A stretch of DNA of 64,000 bases from the NCBI RefSeq assembly GCF_963678635.1, contig NC_087071.1, positions 20,419,994 through 20,483,993 of the forward strand, read 5' to 3'. A model generated the notes under the pieces. It was given only the letters and a program-made list of their open reading frames with translations. It did not search any database and had not been told where the DNA came from. This DNA comes from Symsagittifera roscoffensis (lineage: Eukaryota; Xenacoelomorpha; Acoela; Convolutidae). Made by a program: the position numbers and the translations under genes. Positions within the stretch are counted from its first letter, which is position 1. Each line of letters begins with the position of its first letter. Below, one piece after another: positions 47,157-57,230 of this stretch.

Positions 47157-48390
47157 GTTTCATTGTGATTTCCGCTTGTTCTAGCTTGTCTACTAGTTTT
47201 CGAAAAACTAAATCGGGCTCTCGAATTGAGGAGGGATGTGATGCTCTCTTTTTTATTGCTATTTTCCTTAATTGAGGTGTTAAGGTCATCATTAAGATTT
47301 CTGTCATTTTTGTGTTTTTATAGTCGTGTGTATTTAATGAATATGCTTTTCGAACTAGTGTTTCGATGGGTACTGCTAATTGTTTGATGGTTTCATTTGG
47401 TAACCTGCGAATTTCATTACATAAAACTCTTTGTTGTTGTTTGTTTCTTTCGGAGTCAAACATTTTTGAAAATTCTTGTGTGAATCTCTTCCATTTTGAT
47501 TTTATTTCTATAGGCAATACTGAAAACCATTTTTGGGCTGCGCCGTCTAAGGTTGTCTGTATCAACGCTGTGCGTCGATGTATCCAGTTTTGATGTAGTG
47601 GCGTATTAATTGGTTCAGGTCCTATATTTAAAATTAAATTTGCTGTTACTGCATTTAAATAATCTTCTACAGAATATTCAGGGTCTGTTCCTGTGAATAC
47701 CATTAATGGTTTGTTTGATGTTATTGATGATCCACCCATAAGGTATGGATTCATTGTCATTTGTAATGATTCTGCTGCATTTGGCATTTGTGAAAAATTT
47801 GAAAGTTGATTTTTTGTTATTTCGTGTTGTTGAAGATAATATGGAAGTGGGATTTCATTTTGCATTTGTGTTGGTTTATATGAGTGTGTGATCATTGGGT
47901 TTTGTGGCTGAGTTGGTTGAAAGGATTGTGTGTTAATTTGGTTTTGCATTTGTATTGGTTGTTGATTTTGTGTATCCGTTGGATGTGGAGAAAAAATTCT
48001 ATGATGTGTATATGGTTTATGTATTCCTTGTCCGCGATATTCTTGGGTATATGGTGCAAATATATCTGGTTGTAAATAATCATCATCAGAGGATAAATAA
48101 TCCATTTGATGAGGTGCTTGTTTTTTATTTTTATTCTGTTGAAAGAATGGGTAATTTTCACTATGATCCTGTGTAGGATGTGGATTAGCTCGAAAATTTA
48201 CTGAATTAGTTGTTGCCATTGGATTATTCCAATATCGAGATCTGATTTGATTATTATTATTATTTCGTGGAGGATAGTTTGTTTTTGATGAGTGTGTATA
48301 ATTATAATTATGTTCCGCAAAATTGTTTCTTGTGAACGTTCTGCGTGTTTTTGACGGTATTGTCATGGGTCTATATGTTTGGTAATCCAT
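47059..48390 (-). CDS. gag: Gag (capsid) of the LTR element
   Basis: 443 codons from ATG 48390. The N-terminal half is Asn/Gln/Pro/Thr-rich and probably disordered. About residues 230-410 match the retrotransposon capsid fold: VFTGTDPEYSVEDYLNAV, then RTALIQTTLDGAAQKWF and KWKRFTQEFSKMF, ending in a helical Glu/Lys-rich segment. No zinc knuckle is present because the CCHC lies in the overlapping pol frame. The frame remains open 86 codons upstream of the ATG, up to the TAA that ends ORF2 in the same frame. Gag may therefore begin upstream or be made as an ORF2-Gag readthrough product. Confidence 0.9.
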   Translation of the reverse strand: MDYQTYRPMTIPSKTRRTFTRNNFAEHNYNYTHSSKTNYPPRNNNNNQIRSRYWNNPMATTNSVNFRANPHPTQDHSENYPFFQQNKNKKQAPHQMDYLSSDDDYLQPDIFAPYTQEYRGQGIHKPYTHHRIFSPHPTDTQNQQPIQMQNQINTQSFQPTQPQNPMITHSYKPTQMQNEIPLPYYLQQHEITKNQLSNFSQMPNAAESLQMTMNPYLMGGSSITSNKPLMVFTGTDPEYSVEDYLNAVTANLILNIGPEPINTPLHQNWIHRRTALIQTTLDGAAQKWFSVLPIEIKSKWKRFTQEFSKMFDSERNKQQQRVLCNEIRRLPNETIKQLAVPIETLVRKAYSLNTHDYKNTKMTEILMMTLTPQLRKIAIKKRASHPSSIREPDLVFRKLVDKLEQAEITMKLEETENQKLQYVNRIETNTTSINNIQESDRPC

Positions 48391-48648
48391 TTGTGAATAT
48401 TTTGGAGCAACCGAAGGTTTAACGGTTGATTGTAAGGTTACCTGTGCTAGTGAAGTGTGTGTATTTCTTGGTGTTGTTAAATTTGGACGTATCGGTGAAA
48501 TACTTTGTTGTGTAGTTGTTGTTTGGACAATTTCTTCGTTTATGAAGTGCGATGGTGTCTGATTATCTTGTTGAGTGAGATTCCTAGTTCCATTAAGGTT
48601 TTCATTGTGTATGACGGTCGAGTTTAAACTGTTATTTCGAGTATCAGG

Positions 48649-49512
48649 TTAAAATGTATTGTAGTTTAATGGTGTTGCGTCAATGGTTAATGGTACTACT
48701 CTTACATAATCTCTTGTATAAGATATTGTACTTATTGCTTGACTTGAAATTGATTGTGGAAAATTTATGAATGCATAATGAGACCATTCGGGGTCCCAAA
48801 TGTAGTCTGACTGTTCTGTGATGGCGGTATCATCGTTTGAATTTTGAGGTCTAAAATTTTTTCTTGCTTGTGAAATTAAATCTATATTATGTGTGAAATA
48901 ATCTATTATAAACCATGCCAAAATTTTTTGTAAGTCATGTTTTGTATGTTGTGAAACTTCATCTTTAGTGAAATTTTCTTTAATTATATTTAGGAAAGAT
49001 GAAAATAGTGTGATTTCATGTCGTACCCTTATATGTTTAGATGTATCTGTCGGTGAGACATTTGAGATTGGGATTTCGTTTTCTAATATTGAGATATAAC
49101 TATATATTATGGCAAAAACTTCATTAGTAAATATGGAGTTTGCTCTTTGTGAGTTATGATATTGTATGCTTTTTATATATTCTGAGAATACTTTTGAAAA
49201 TTCTAAATCAAGGTCGTCTGTTTGAATTACATATTTGCGGTGATTCGGGTTTGGTGAGGTTAATTCTATGGTGTAGATTCCGTAGTGTTGTGTTAAATTA
49301 CATATATCTTTCAGATAGTGATCAATAATTTGTCTTTTGATTTTTACATCTGGGAACTCTGTTTTGCATGGGCTGATTCCGGGTTCAAACAAATTTTGGA
49401 GTAAATTCTTGCAAAATATATGCTGTCCTCTATCATTGGTTGCATCTACGAGGAAGGGGAAGATATCGTCATCATCTGGACTATCTTCACTTGGAGTGTG
49501 TGTTTGGCTCAT
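48649..49512 (-). CDS. ORF2, unknown 287-aa protein upstream of gag
   Basis: ATG at 49512, TAA at 48649-48651. Acidic start (SEDSPDDDDIFPF), then a mostly helical, Ile/Phe/Tyr-rich globular region with few cysteines. No membrane segment or known motif. It shares its frame with Gag, separated only by this TAA. So it is either a separate protein or the N-terminal (matrix-like) part of a larger Gag whose stop is bypassed or is a mutation. It overlaps ORF1 by 26 bp in another frame. Confidence 0.7.
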   Translation of the reverse strand: MSQTHTPSEDSPDDDDIFPFLVDATNDRGQHIFCKNLLQNLFEPGISPCKTEFPDVKIKRQIIDHYLKDICNLTQHYGIYTIELTSPNPNHRKYVIQTDDLDLEFSKVFSEYIKSIQYHNSQRANSIFTNEVFAIIYSYISILENEIPISNVSPTDTSKHIRVRHEITLFSSFLNIIKENFTKDEVSQHTKHDLQKILAWFIIDYFTHNIDLISQARKNFRPQNSNDDTAITEQSDYIWDPEWSHYAFINFPQSISSQAISTISYTRDYVRVVPLTIDATPLNYNTF

Positions 49513-49954
49513 TTTTTCGTTTAATGACTGTTAATAGGTAATTATCGATGTGTCTAATTGGTTGATTCCAGTTATATAAGTGTACTGGTTTGTGTTTATA
49601 TTGCTTTTTTATTCTTCTTTTTCCTCTTTTTGATGAATTTGAAGTTGTTTCTGAGTCGGAAAAATATAGTTGATCGTGAATGGGACAATTTTTATCAATT
49701 GATTCTTTTAATTTATAAAGTTCGTCTAAATTGCTGGCTTCTGATTCTGAAAATGCGTTTCTATTTTTAAAAAATCTTTTTCGTGTTATTTGTCTTTGTT
49801 TGGTTATTATTTTCCTTTTTAGTGTTTGTCGTTTTGTTCTAATATATCCAACTGTTTGTGTATGAGGTGTGATTACAAGATCGTATTTTTTGTTATCTAT
49901 TTCACAGTTGTGTAATACGATTGTTTGTTTGTTTCCTAGATTTTTAAATGACAT
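49487..49954 (-). CDS. ORF1, unknown basic 155-aa protein at the 5' end of the LTR element
   Basis: ATG at 49954. Strongly basic in two clusters (RTKRQTLKRKIITKQRQITRK and KRGKRRIKKQYKHK) with an acidic Ser-rich block between (YFSDSETTSNSS, a likely casein kinase 2 target). The pattern resembles small nucleic-acid-binding or nuclear regulatory proteins, but no homology is recognised. It is the first substantial ORF after the leader and overlaps ORF2 by 26 bp. Confidence 0.65.
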   Translation of the reverse strand: MSFKNLGNKQTIVLHNCEIDNKKYDLVITPHTQTVGYIRTKRQTLKRKIITKQRQITRKRFFKNRNAFSESEASNLDELYKLKESIDKNCPIHDQLYFSDSETTSNSSKRGKRRIKKQYKHKPVHLYNWNQPIRHIDNYLLTVIKRKNEPNTHSK

Positions 49955-51215
49955 AAGGTTTAGGATGACGGATGCAGAAAGTTGTTAGATGATTTCTATT
50001 TTCTTAAATTGTTAGTCCTTACGATTTTTTGGTTAGCTTAACCTGGGTCTATTTGTTCAGGGTTGGAGAGAAAAGTATATCGATTCCGAAGAATGATTTT
50101 TTACTTTCTCGTGGCTAGTATAAGCTAAGGTGTTAACTTACTTAATCTTACTTAGGGGTAGTGATTGTGTTCAAGGGTTGGAGAATAGTAAATCGATCCA
50201 CAAGGTTCAGGTATAATTAGAACGCGAGTAGTTCGTTAGATACTATTTTAAACTTACTAAGTCTAAGATTTATCCTAGGTCTTGATAAGAGGAGGGTTCA
50301 AGTGAAGGATGAATAACCGAAGTTCTTCACTGTTTATCCTAATTTGAATGATAAGTTTTGTTCAAAAATTTCTATTAGTCTTGGGTTTTTAGAAAGGGTT
50401 GGATAGTGAATCGACGTTTGAGGTCGTTAGACACTAACTAAGTGGGTGGGGGAGAACAAAATTGTTCTTTTTGATCCAAGGATAGGCCTTGATGATCAAG
50501 TTTTTTTTTTTTAAAGTTAATTAAATAGAAAATGAATTAAGATCCAAGGATAAGCCTTGATGATCTGATTTTAAAATTAAGTGAATTTAAGTTTAAAATG
50601 GTTTAAATTTGTTTAAGAAAAAGATTTAGTTTTTTAATGATATTAGTGAGCTTATGATTGCTGTTATGTTTTAGGTGATGAAGCTGGGACAATTAGATGA
50701 TTTTATGATTACTAACTTTTTATTGTCATGCTACTAATTTTTGTTTTGAATTTCAATAAATATTTTCCAAACATGTTTTATATAATACTGCAGAATTTTA
50801 GGAAAACGATCTGAGATCTTTTTATCAATCGTTATTGTATATTAATAGTTTTGTTTTAGCGCCTGAAATGATTATGAAGATTGACTTCAAAATTTTATGT
50901 TTGCAAATGAAAATCTAAATTCATTGCTAATAAAATTCTAAATATAAAAGTTTGTGTTGGCTTTTGCCGTACTATCATATAACTATTTGGTAAGTTTCTA
51001 TTTTGTCGTATGTCGTCTCTGGTTCGAGGTCTTCTTGCAATTCCGGGTAGTTCTGTTATCGTTCGGAATATTGGCTCTGATCTATTGAGTCGTAGAGACA
51101 TTTCGATTAAATTATCGACGTATAACATTTTTAAAATGTTTTGTCTAAATTCTAATCTATTTTTGGTTAATTCTAAGCTATTAAGGTCTTGTTCGAGACT
51201 TATGGTCGCACCAGA
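49955..51215 (-). other. Element 5' leader
   Basis: 1.26 kb between the 5' LTR and ORF1. It holds the primer site, a 77-codon ATG frame just inside the LTR (51128-50895, Arg-rich, unknown product, perhaps a leader exon). It also holds two 25-bp direct repeats (GATCCAAGGATA.GCCTTGATG at 50473 and 50541) and three copies of GGGTTGGA...ATCGA near 50062, 50176 and 50397. Probably packaging and dimerisation signals, by position only. Confidence 0.5.
51190..51213 (-). other. Primer binding site
   Basis: Two bases inside the 5' LTR the minus strand reads TGGTGCGACCATAAGTCTCG, starting with the TGG complementary to the CCA end of a tRNA. This is the standard place for minus-strand priming. I could not decide which tRNA it matches. 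Confidence 0.75.
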
Positions 51216-51626
51216 TGAGTTAGGACCGAGGTGGTTAACTCATAGAGTAATTTCGGATAGGGTACACCGTCTGCTCGTCACGCTATCTTATTTTCGGCCG
51301 GATAGATTCGTGCAACTTCTTAGTCTAATACCGATCCTAATCTTACTCTTATACTATCTAGTCTCAGGTTGTTTAACTAGTCTCTGCTAGGCTCAATAGA
51401 TCTAGGGTATACTGGTTTATTGCGGCTGCTTTAGTCTTCTTGGAGAGTCCAACTAATTTCTAAGTTAAATTCAAATCTCTCTGGTGCTGATATTACAAGT
51501 AATTTCAGCACTTACAAATAAGTGGGTTGTTAGTTTGATGGATCATGATTGGTTAATATTAAATACTTTACAGTGGTAAAATATCTAATTTATCCAATCA
51601 TAAAATGTAGTTTAGATCAGGTTCCA
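51216..51626 (-). repeat. 5' LTR (right copy)
   Basis: 411 bp, identical to 33349-33759 except one base (T at 51491). Followed by TTAA, the target duplication. Confidence 0.97.
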
Positions 51627-51630
51627 TTAA

Positions 51631-53377
51631 GAATTACTACTAGCACAGAAAAAAGCATTGTGACAATTTTCAATAGTTTCAGTTTCATTACTTGCATGTT
51701 AATTTCTCTGGTTCTTTTTCTCGCATCCTTAAAACTTTGAGCTTGAAGCAAAGTTATCAGGAATAATCGCTAAGTTAACTGGTTTCGTTGTTGCAGCTTA
51801 GTTTAATAACTTTTAATAGATACAAAACTTGCGATTCAAAATTTAAATGCCAATACCCGAAACATAATCAGTCTCATACAAAAACTAAATAATTAAACGA
51901 ATTCGGTTTAAGAAATAGTCGGCTTGATAACTGAGAAAAACTTTTTAGCAATTCTCATAAAAACTATACAACCTTAACATAAGAAGGACCCAGTCTAGAC
52001 AAATTCCATTAATTTCTTTTTCATAACAGATAGATGGAAATTATCGGTAAGAAAATCATGATCCAGAAACTTTGGTAAGCACCTTGGAAGCACACAAACC
52101 GCATGCCCGTTAGGATCATATAGGGTTATCAAAATGCACGTTTCAACTACTGCTATGAACAAAGATAAAAAAAATTTAAAATGAACAAAATTTTCAAAAA
52201 ATGCCACAAAAACTATTTGGCAAAAAATCATTTAAAAACTCTGAAAGCTTGGATATTAACCTAATTACAAGCAAATATGAATTGAATAGTATCGGCGGAA
52301 TTACAATAAAAAATAAGTAACAAAAAAAGACCTCCGTTCATGTAATAAAAACATTTATATTCAATTTTTTCAAAACATTTACGCCGGAAACAACACACTC
52401 TTAAATCTCATGCAATACGGAAAAAAACCTCTGTAGAAAAACAATTCCGAACGAAACAGCGAAAAAAAACGTTCGCGAAATATAATATTTGTCTTTTTTT
52501 AATTAGCCCCCTGACCAGCGCCCACCGCCTTTCCTAGGGAGAGAGAGATGTCATCCATTTTGCCAAAGTCAACCCACCTTGAAGAGGCGAATGACATCGG
52601 GACCCCTCCAACAGTGGCCAAAGCTGGATTCGAACCCACGACGGTGTTAAAGGCCGCGCGTTTTACCCACTCAGTCACGGCTGCTCTGATTTGTTTTTAA
52701 AAAGTTTTAGTATTTAAAAGCAACACGCGGTGTCATGAAAACATGAAAGGATTTAAAACGATCTAAATATGATGCTTAGTTGCATGAAAACAATAGCACT
52801 CTTTCAGAACAAAAAAAAACAGAAACCACACATCAAAAAAAGCTGAAAATAATTCAACAAAATTCAAACAAAAAATAGCATTATGAAATTCTTTTCAAAC
52901 AAAGTTTTAGCGTGTATACAAACCAAAAACCTAAGAACTATCTTAACGCCCTTCAAAATGGAATTGAAGAAAACAATTGAATTGCACGATTAAAAAATGG
53001 CGGCAATTTGTTCTGAAGTTTTGCGCTGTCAGGAATTTACAATTTGGGAACTTTATACGCTTGATTGACACTGTGATTTAATTTAGCCAGTCTGATTGGT
53101 AACTGACTCCCCCATTTAAACTTATAAAATTATGAACTAGACGAAAAAGCAATTACACAACAATTAAAAAGATAATCAGATGGTCACAAGTATCATAGTA
53201 ACCGAGGCTACAGTCAGGAGTCCCTTCATCACAGTGTCCAGTCAAAACCCTTGGAATTTTCTAGATTTGGAAAATTGCAAGGTTTTTAGACAATTTTTTT
53301 TGACCTGTTCGATGAAAAATTGGTTTTATGTCATGACTTGAAATTATACTTACGTTATGAGTCTCTTACTGTTCCAA
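51631..53377. other. Spacer right of the LTR element
   Basis: AT-rich. The leader exon of DNAJC4-like copy 3 might lie here, but no candidate stands out. Contains a tRNA-like repeat at 52613-52686. The 78-codon minus frame at 51995-52231 is unrecognised. Confidence 0.4.
52613..52686 (-). repeat. tRNA-like sequence, probably SINE head
   Basis: The minus strand reads GCAGCCGTGACTGAGTGGGT (A-box), a Leu/Ser-type D arm, a stem around GCGGCCTTTAACACCG, then GGGTTCGAATCC (canonical B-box). This is the best tRNA-like match in the window. The 3' acceptor strand does not pair cleanly with the 5' end, so I prefer a tRNA-derived repeat. Confidence 0.6.
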
Positions 53378-53569
53378 TCAGTACGAGCCACCGCCAGAGA
53401 TTTCATTAAACAGTATGTGCATTGCACCAAAGATAACGAAGACGTTCCATATGATTTCTTTCCAATGTTTTTTCGAAATGCAAGTGGTAGGGCAAGTGCT
53501 GAGACATGATTGGTAATCATACTTTGCTCTGATTATATTAAATGCAAAAGATTGTAAGCATGTCTTAAC
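53378..53569 (-). CDS. Orphan terminal exon of an unknown membrane protein
   Basis: After the acceptor CTTTTTTTCAG there are 63 sense codons in phase 0 before TGA (53378-53380). The product is Cys-bearing (SCLSTCPTTC), has a hydrophobic helix (IIWNVFVIFGAMHILF) and a GGGSY end. A strong donor GTAAGT follows 24 bp after the stop, so a 3' UTR intron or a longer exon in another frame is also possible. Upstream exons were not found. I do not recognise the family. Confidence 0.45.
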   Translation of the reverse strand, partial: VKTCLQSFAFNIIRAKYDYQSCLSTCPTTCISKKHWKEIIWNVFVIFGAMHILFNEISGGGSY

Positions 53570-54457
53570 CTGAAAAAAAGCAGTTGTTCAGTGGAAAATA
53601 TTACTTACTAGACGAGGACTGGTTATATTTTTATCGGACTCATCAACCATTTAAGCATGCTCAAAAAGCAGCATAACACTTTTGAAGCTCTTGGATGTTG
53701 AAATATCTAGACGAAATTATAAAAAACAACTGATTTTATAAAAAAAACAAAGGAAATTTCAACTAATACATGAAAGTCTATCTAAAACTGCTTTTCCTCT
53801 ATATGGTTTTGTTTAACCCCCAAAAGATTAAAAGACGGAACGAAAAAAGTAAAATCAACTTAATGTTTGATGAATGAAAACTAAAAAGTTGATTCCCTTC
53901 AAAAAAAAATCTTCAAGTTTTGAAACCAGACAATTTTTTATGCTTTCATTGGTCTTTTTTGTCTTCAGTTGTTGAAACTTATGCAATACCCACCCGTGGC
54001 ATTGCCGGCTTTAAAGTAAAAACTGGTTATCAAAACTGGTTATCAATTGAAAATATAAACTAAAAAGTGAAGAAAACACATTCAATTACTGAAAAAATTA
54101 ACAATGATGACAGATAAACAAATAATGTTTGATACATGAAAACGAAACTTAATTAGAAAAATCAAGAAGCTATAAAACTAGATGGTTTCTTACGCTATTG
54201 ATAGTCTTTTTGTCCTTCAGTCTTGTGATTTATAAGATCGCCAGGTCGCTGTTGAAATGAAAAAGAAAAACCAATGAAGGATGAGAGCGACCAAATAGAA
54301 GCACAAAGAAGGTTCAAAACTATGAAAAAAAAACAACTATTACAAACAACGAAAATAACGTAATAACATACGTAAGCAATTTTATTAAGCAATTATCGGT
54401 GATGAAAGCAAAGGAATATGCATTATCAATTAGCTATATTTTGAAATTTCTTCACCA

Positions 54458-54515
54458 TTACGAGGCCTCGGCAACGGTGAGTACTTTTACAAATGCGGCT
54501 TTGTTGGTTTTGGAC
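54458..54515 (-). CDS. Possible short terminal exon
   Basis: Acceptor TTCAACTTTTCAG, then 1 base plus 18 codons (ending KAAFVKVLTVAEAS) and TAA. The signal is short and the evidence weak. It could belong to the same minus-strand gene as 53378-53569 through alternative splicing, or be chance. Confidence 0.25.
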
Positions 54516-54599
54516 CTGAAAAGTTGAATCTACAGCCCTTTGATCTTAATTTTGGCTGCAGATTCCGTGAACAAGGGCTAAAAATGAGCTGCTGAGTTC

Positions 54600-54981
54600 G
54601 TGATCAAAAAAGTGACCAGAACTGGCTATGGTAGAGATGGTGAAAAGCATGTAGAGCTTTGTTTAGACGCTGGCCAGTCGTTTTTATAGCTTAGCTTTAT
54701 TTTCCGTCAATATGTACTTCCGGGAAAATGTAACATAGATGTTTTTATGGCGCTCCTGGATGTTATTATTTTTTAACATCATGACCGGCAGAACCGTTAA
54801 AACGAGCACTCCGCGCCGAGCGGATGCTCATAATAACGACATTAATAGGCCCTAACCGCCGGGGCGGATGGGTAGTTCGGAACGCGGAAGCCTTCCGGAT
54901 TCCCGTGAATAGCTTTTTAATCTAGTTAACACCGAAAATTCACGCTCCAGGAAGGGTGGGGGGATCGACCGTCCCCCCGTT
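54600..54981 (+). repeat. Repeat family E, truncated right-end copy
   Basis: Matches 60560-60955 in the same orientation: a ~140-bp inverted-repeat end (through GGTGAAAAGCATGTAGAGCT and GTACTTCCGGG) followed by a ~240-bp GC-richer tail (GCGCCGAGCGGATGCTCATA, CCGCCGGGGCGGATGGGTAG, GGGGGGATCGACCGTCCCC). Its first ~140 bp are the reverse complement of the sequence starting at 54982, so the junction is itself a palindrome. Confidence 0.85.
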
Positions 54982-55487
54982 TGTAACATTCGCCCGGAAG
55001 ATACATATCGACGGAAGACAAAACTAAGTCTTAAGACGACTGGCTAACGTCTAAACAGAGCTTTGCATGCTTTTCACCGTGTCTACCAAGCCAGTACTTT
55101 TCGGTGGTCTTTCTAACATCGGGTCGACAAAAACGTTACTGCTTTCGGCTTCGGTCAAAACACTCAAATTAACTAGATTACATGCAGAAATAGTGAGCTC
55201 ATGGCTGGGTCTCAGTATCCCCAGACCACGAGGTCACTCCTAAAAACAGGGCTACTACTTATTATATTACTATCGTTTTTGTTCAGTAGATAAAAATCAT
55301 CATCTCCATCGAAGATGGATCAACCCTTTCCCCCAACTCCTAGCTTCTCAACCTTATCAAAATGAATCTAGATGTTAAATAAATTCAAGTCAGGACATGA
55401 CAGGAAGCTAAGTTTATGTAACAGGATAAAAGTTTCAGTTCCTTTACCCCTCCGGATTGACAAATCTGCTGGATCAAGCGTGTTAAT
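54982..55487 (+). repeat. Repeat family E, inward end, tandem copy 1
   Basis: 506 bp beginning TGTAACATTCGCCCGGAAGA. Repeated almost exactly from 55488, and present inverted at 60160-60690. Contains GGTCGACAAAAACGTTACTG and CAGACCACGAGGTCACTCCT. Confidence 0.9.
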
Positions 55488-55995
55488 TGTAACATTCGCC
55501 CGGAAGATACATATCGACGGAAAACAAAACTAAATCTTAAGACGACTGGCTAGCGTCTAAACAGAGCTTTGCATGCTTTTCACCGTCTCTGCCAAGCCAG
55601 TACTTTTCGGTGGTCTTTTCTAACATCGGGTCGACAAAAACGTTACTGTTTTCGGCTTCGGTCAAAACACCCAAATTAACTTGATTACTTGCAGAAATAG
55701 TGAGCTCATGGCTGGGTCTCAGTATCCCCAGACCACGAGGTCACTCCTAAAACAGGGCTATTACTATTTATCATATTACTATTGTTTTTGTTCAGCAGAT
55801 AAAAATCATCATCTCCATCGAAGATGGATCAACCCTTTCCCCCAACTCCTAGCTTCTCATCCCTATCAAAATGAATCCAGATATTAATTAAATTCAAGTC
55901 AGGACATGACAGGAAGCTAAAAGTTTATGCAACAGGATAAAAGTTTCAGTTCCTTTACCCTTCCGGATTGATGAATCCGCTGGATCAAGCTCGCT
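55488..55995 (+). repeat. Repeat family E, inward end, tandem copy 2
   Basis: Direct duplicate of 54982-55487 with a handful of substitutions and 1-3 bp indels. It continues into unique sequence at about 55995 (AATCCGGAAGG, AATAAA at about 56092, then a pyrimidine-rich CAG at about 56200). Confidence 0.9.
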
Positions 55996-57230
55996 AATCC
56001 TGATTTTCTCTTAATCCGGAAGGCCGTCTCTCACCCTTCACCGTTGTTCGCAACGGCCTTGCAACTATTGTGGAAGCACAATAAATGCAACTCGGAGTGT
56101 TCTTCTGTTACTCTGTAACTCGTTGTTGTTTTCCGATCTCAATTTCGTTGTTGTTGCTAGCGCAGCTAATGTTGTTCTCTTTTTTCTTTCTTGTTTTCAG
56201 CCAAAATGGCCGTTTCTGACGTTTCTCAGAAATATGACGTCATAATTCGAATTTTTGAAATTTTAAAATACCAGAATATTCCAGCCCTCACCGTTTGGCC
56301 AATCGTTCCAATAACGTTCTTAGTTCTCAATAATCACCAATCCGGAAGGCTCGCTGCTAAAAACTCGAATTTTGCAGAGATTGCATTTTTCACATTCTGG
56401 TCGAATGTCACATACTCCCCGGACAGTCCGGTCAATGTCCTCATTGAATCACGCAATGTTCGTAAAATGGTTACAGTGTCATCGAACAGAATTTACAAAA
56501 TGCACAAAATTACTTTTATCCACGTCACATCGACTCACTGCAGAATATAAATGGCATCATACTACATCACTATAGCCTTCAAATTCTCTCATTAATCTGC
56601 ACATTGAGGATATGACTTAAGATAAAACATATTTTTTGACTTCCAATGTCAATGTCCCGATTAATACTTTTTCTCTTAGATTTAAAAGGTGTTGGCTTGC
56701 AGGACAGTCCTGCCAACCAACAAGCTAAAATTATCCTACTACGCTTTTCCCTTCGGAAATCTTGCTTGTTATTGTCCTGAATACTAAAACTAAGAAACTC
56801 TGTGGTTAAAAAGAACAATGAAACAATCTCCCTCTTCGAGAGATTACTCAAGCCTTCCATGTCACCACAAAGTGATCAGTTCTCCTAGCTGGTTAAAAAC
56901 AGTCATGCAGGCTGGAATATTTAAATATACTCTTTCACTTAAGCCTTCCTAAATACATAGTAAGTGAGTGTCTCTAAAGCCACTTCAACTAAAATCAAAA
57001 TGCAAATCTATAATTGCAACAATTTCAAAACTCAACTTAATGTTTCAGTTTTCAATTACAACTTGGTTGCTTGGTTTCTCACTTGAGTTTTCACACACAT
57101 AAAACAATTCTGAGTTTTAACTTGTCTTCGTCACTCCTTTTTTTTCTTCTTTTTTCGTCGTTTAGAAGTTCTAAAACTTCTAAATTCTTCTAACTTCATC
57201 TCTTTTTTTATCTTGTCGTTCGGTCATCCG
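55996..57230. other. Interior of the family E element, left part
   Basis: Contains a plus-strand 119-codon frame (56191-56550) of unknown product, preceded by a pyrimidine tract and CAG, and otherwise short frames. No family recognised. Confidence 0.4.

Larger units (their letters stand above)
33349..51626 (-). mobile_element. 18.3-kb Ty3/gypsy-type LTR retroelement with env-like and several accessory ORFs
   Basis: Bounded by identical-length LTRs (33349-33759 and 51216-51626, 411 bp each, beginning TGAGTTAGG and ending GGTTCCA on the plus strand). It is flanked by the 4-bp duplication TTAA (33345-33348 and 51627-51630). A tRNA-type primer site abuts the 5' LTR (right) and a short purine tract abuts the 3' LTR (left). 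Order on the minus strand: leader, ORF1, ORF2, gag, pro-RT-RNase H-IN, two-TM frame, AUG-less 391-codon frame, env-like gene, 602-aa ORF, 1.6-kb 3' region. The PR-RT-RH-IN order with a GPY/F domain after IN defines Ty3/gypsy (Metaviridae). The size is two to three times that of most such elements. The LTRs differ at one position, so it inserted recently, but several reading frames carry lesions. Confidence 0.97.

Noticed and set aside
51190-51215. Naming the primer tRNA of the LTR element.
   Set aside because: The site clearly starts with TGG but the rest did not match a tRNA I could identify with confidence.
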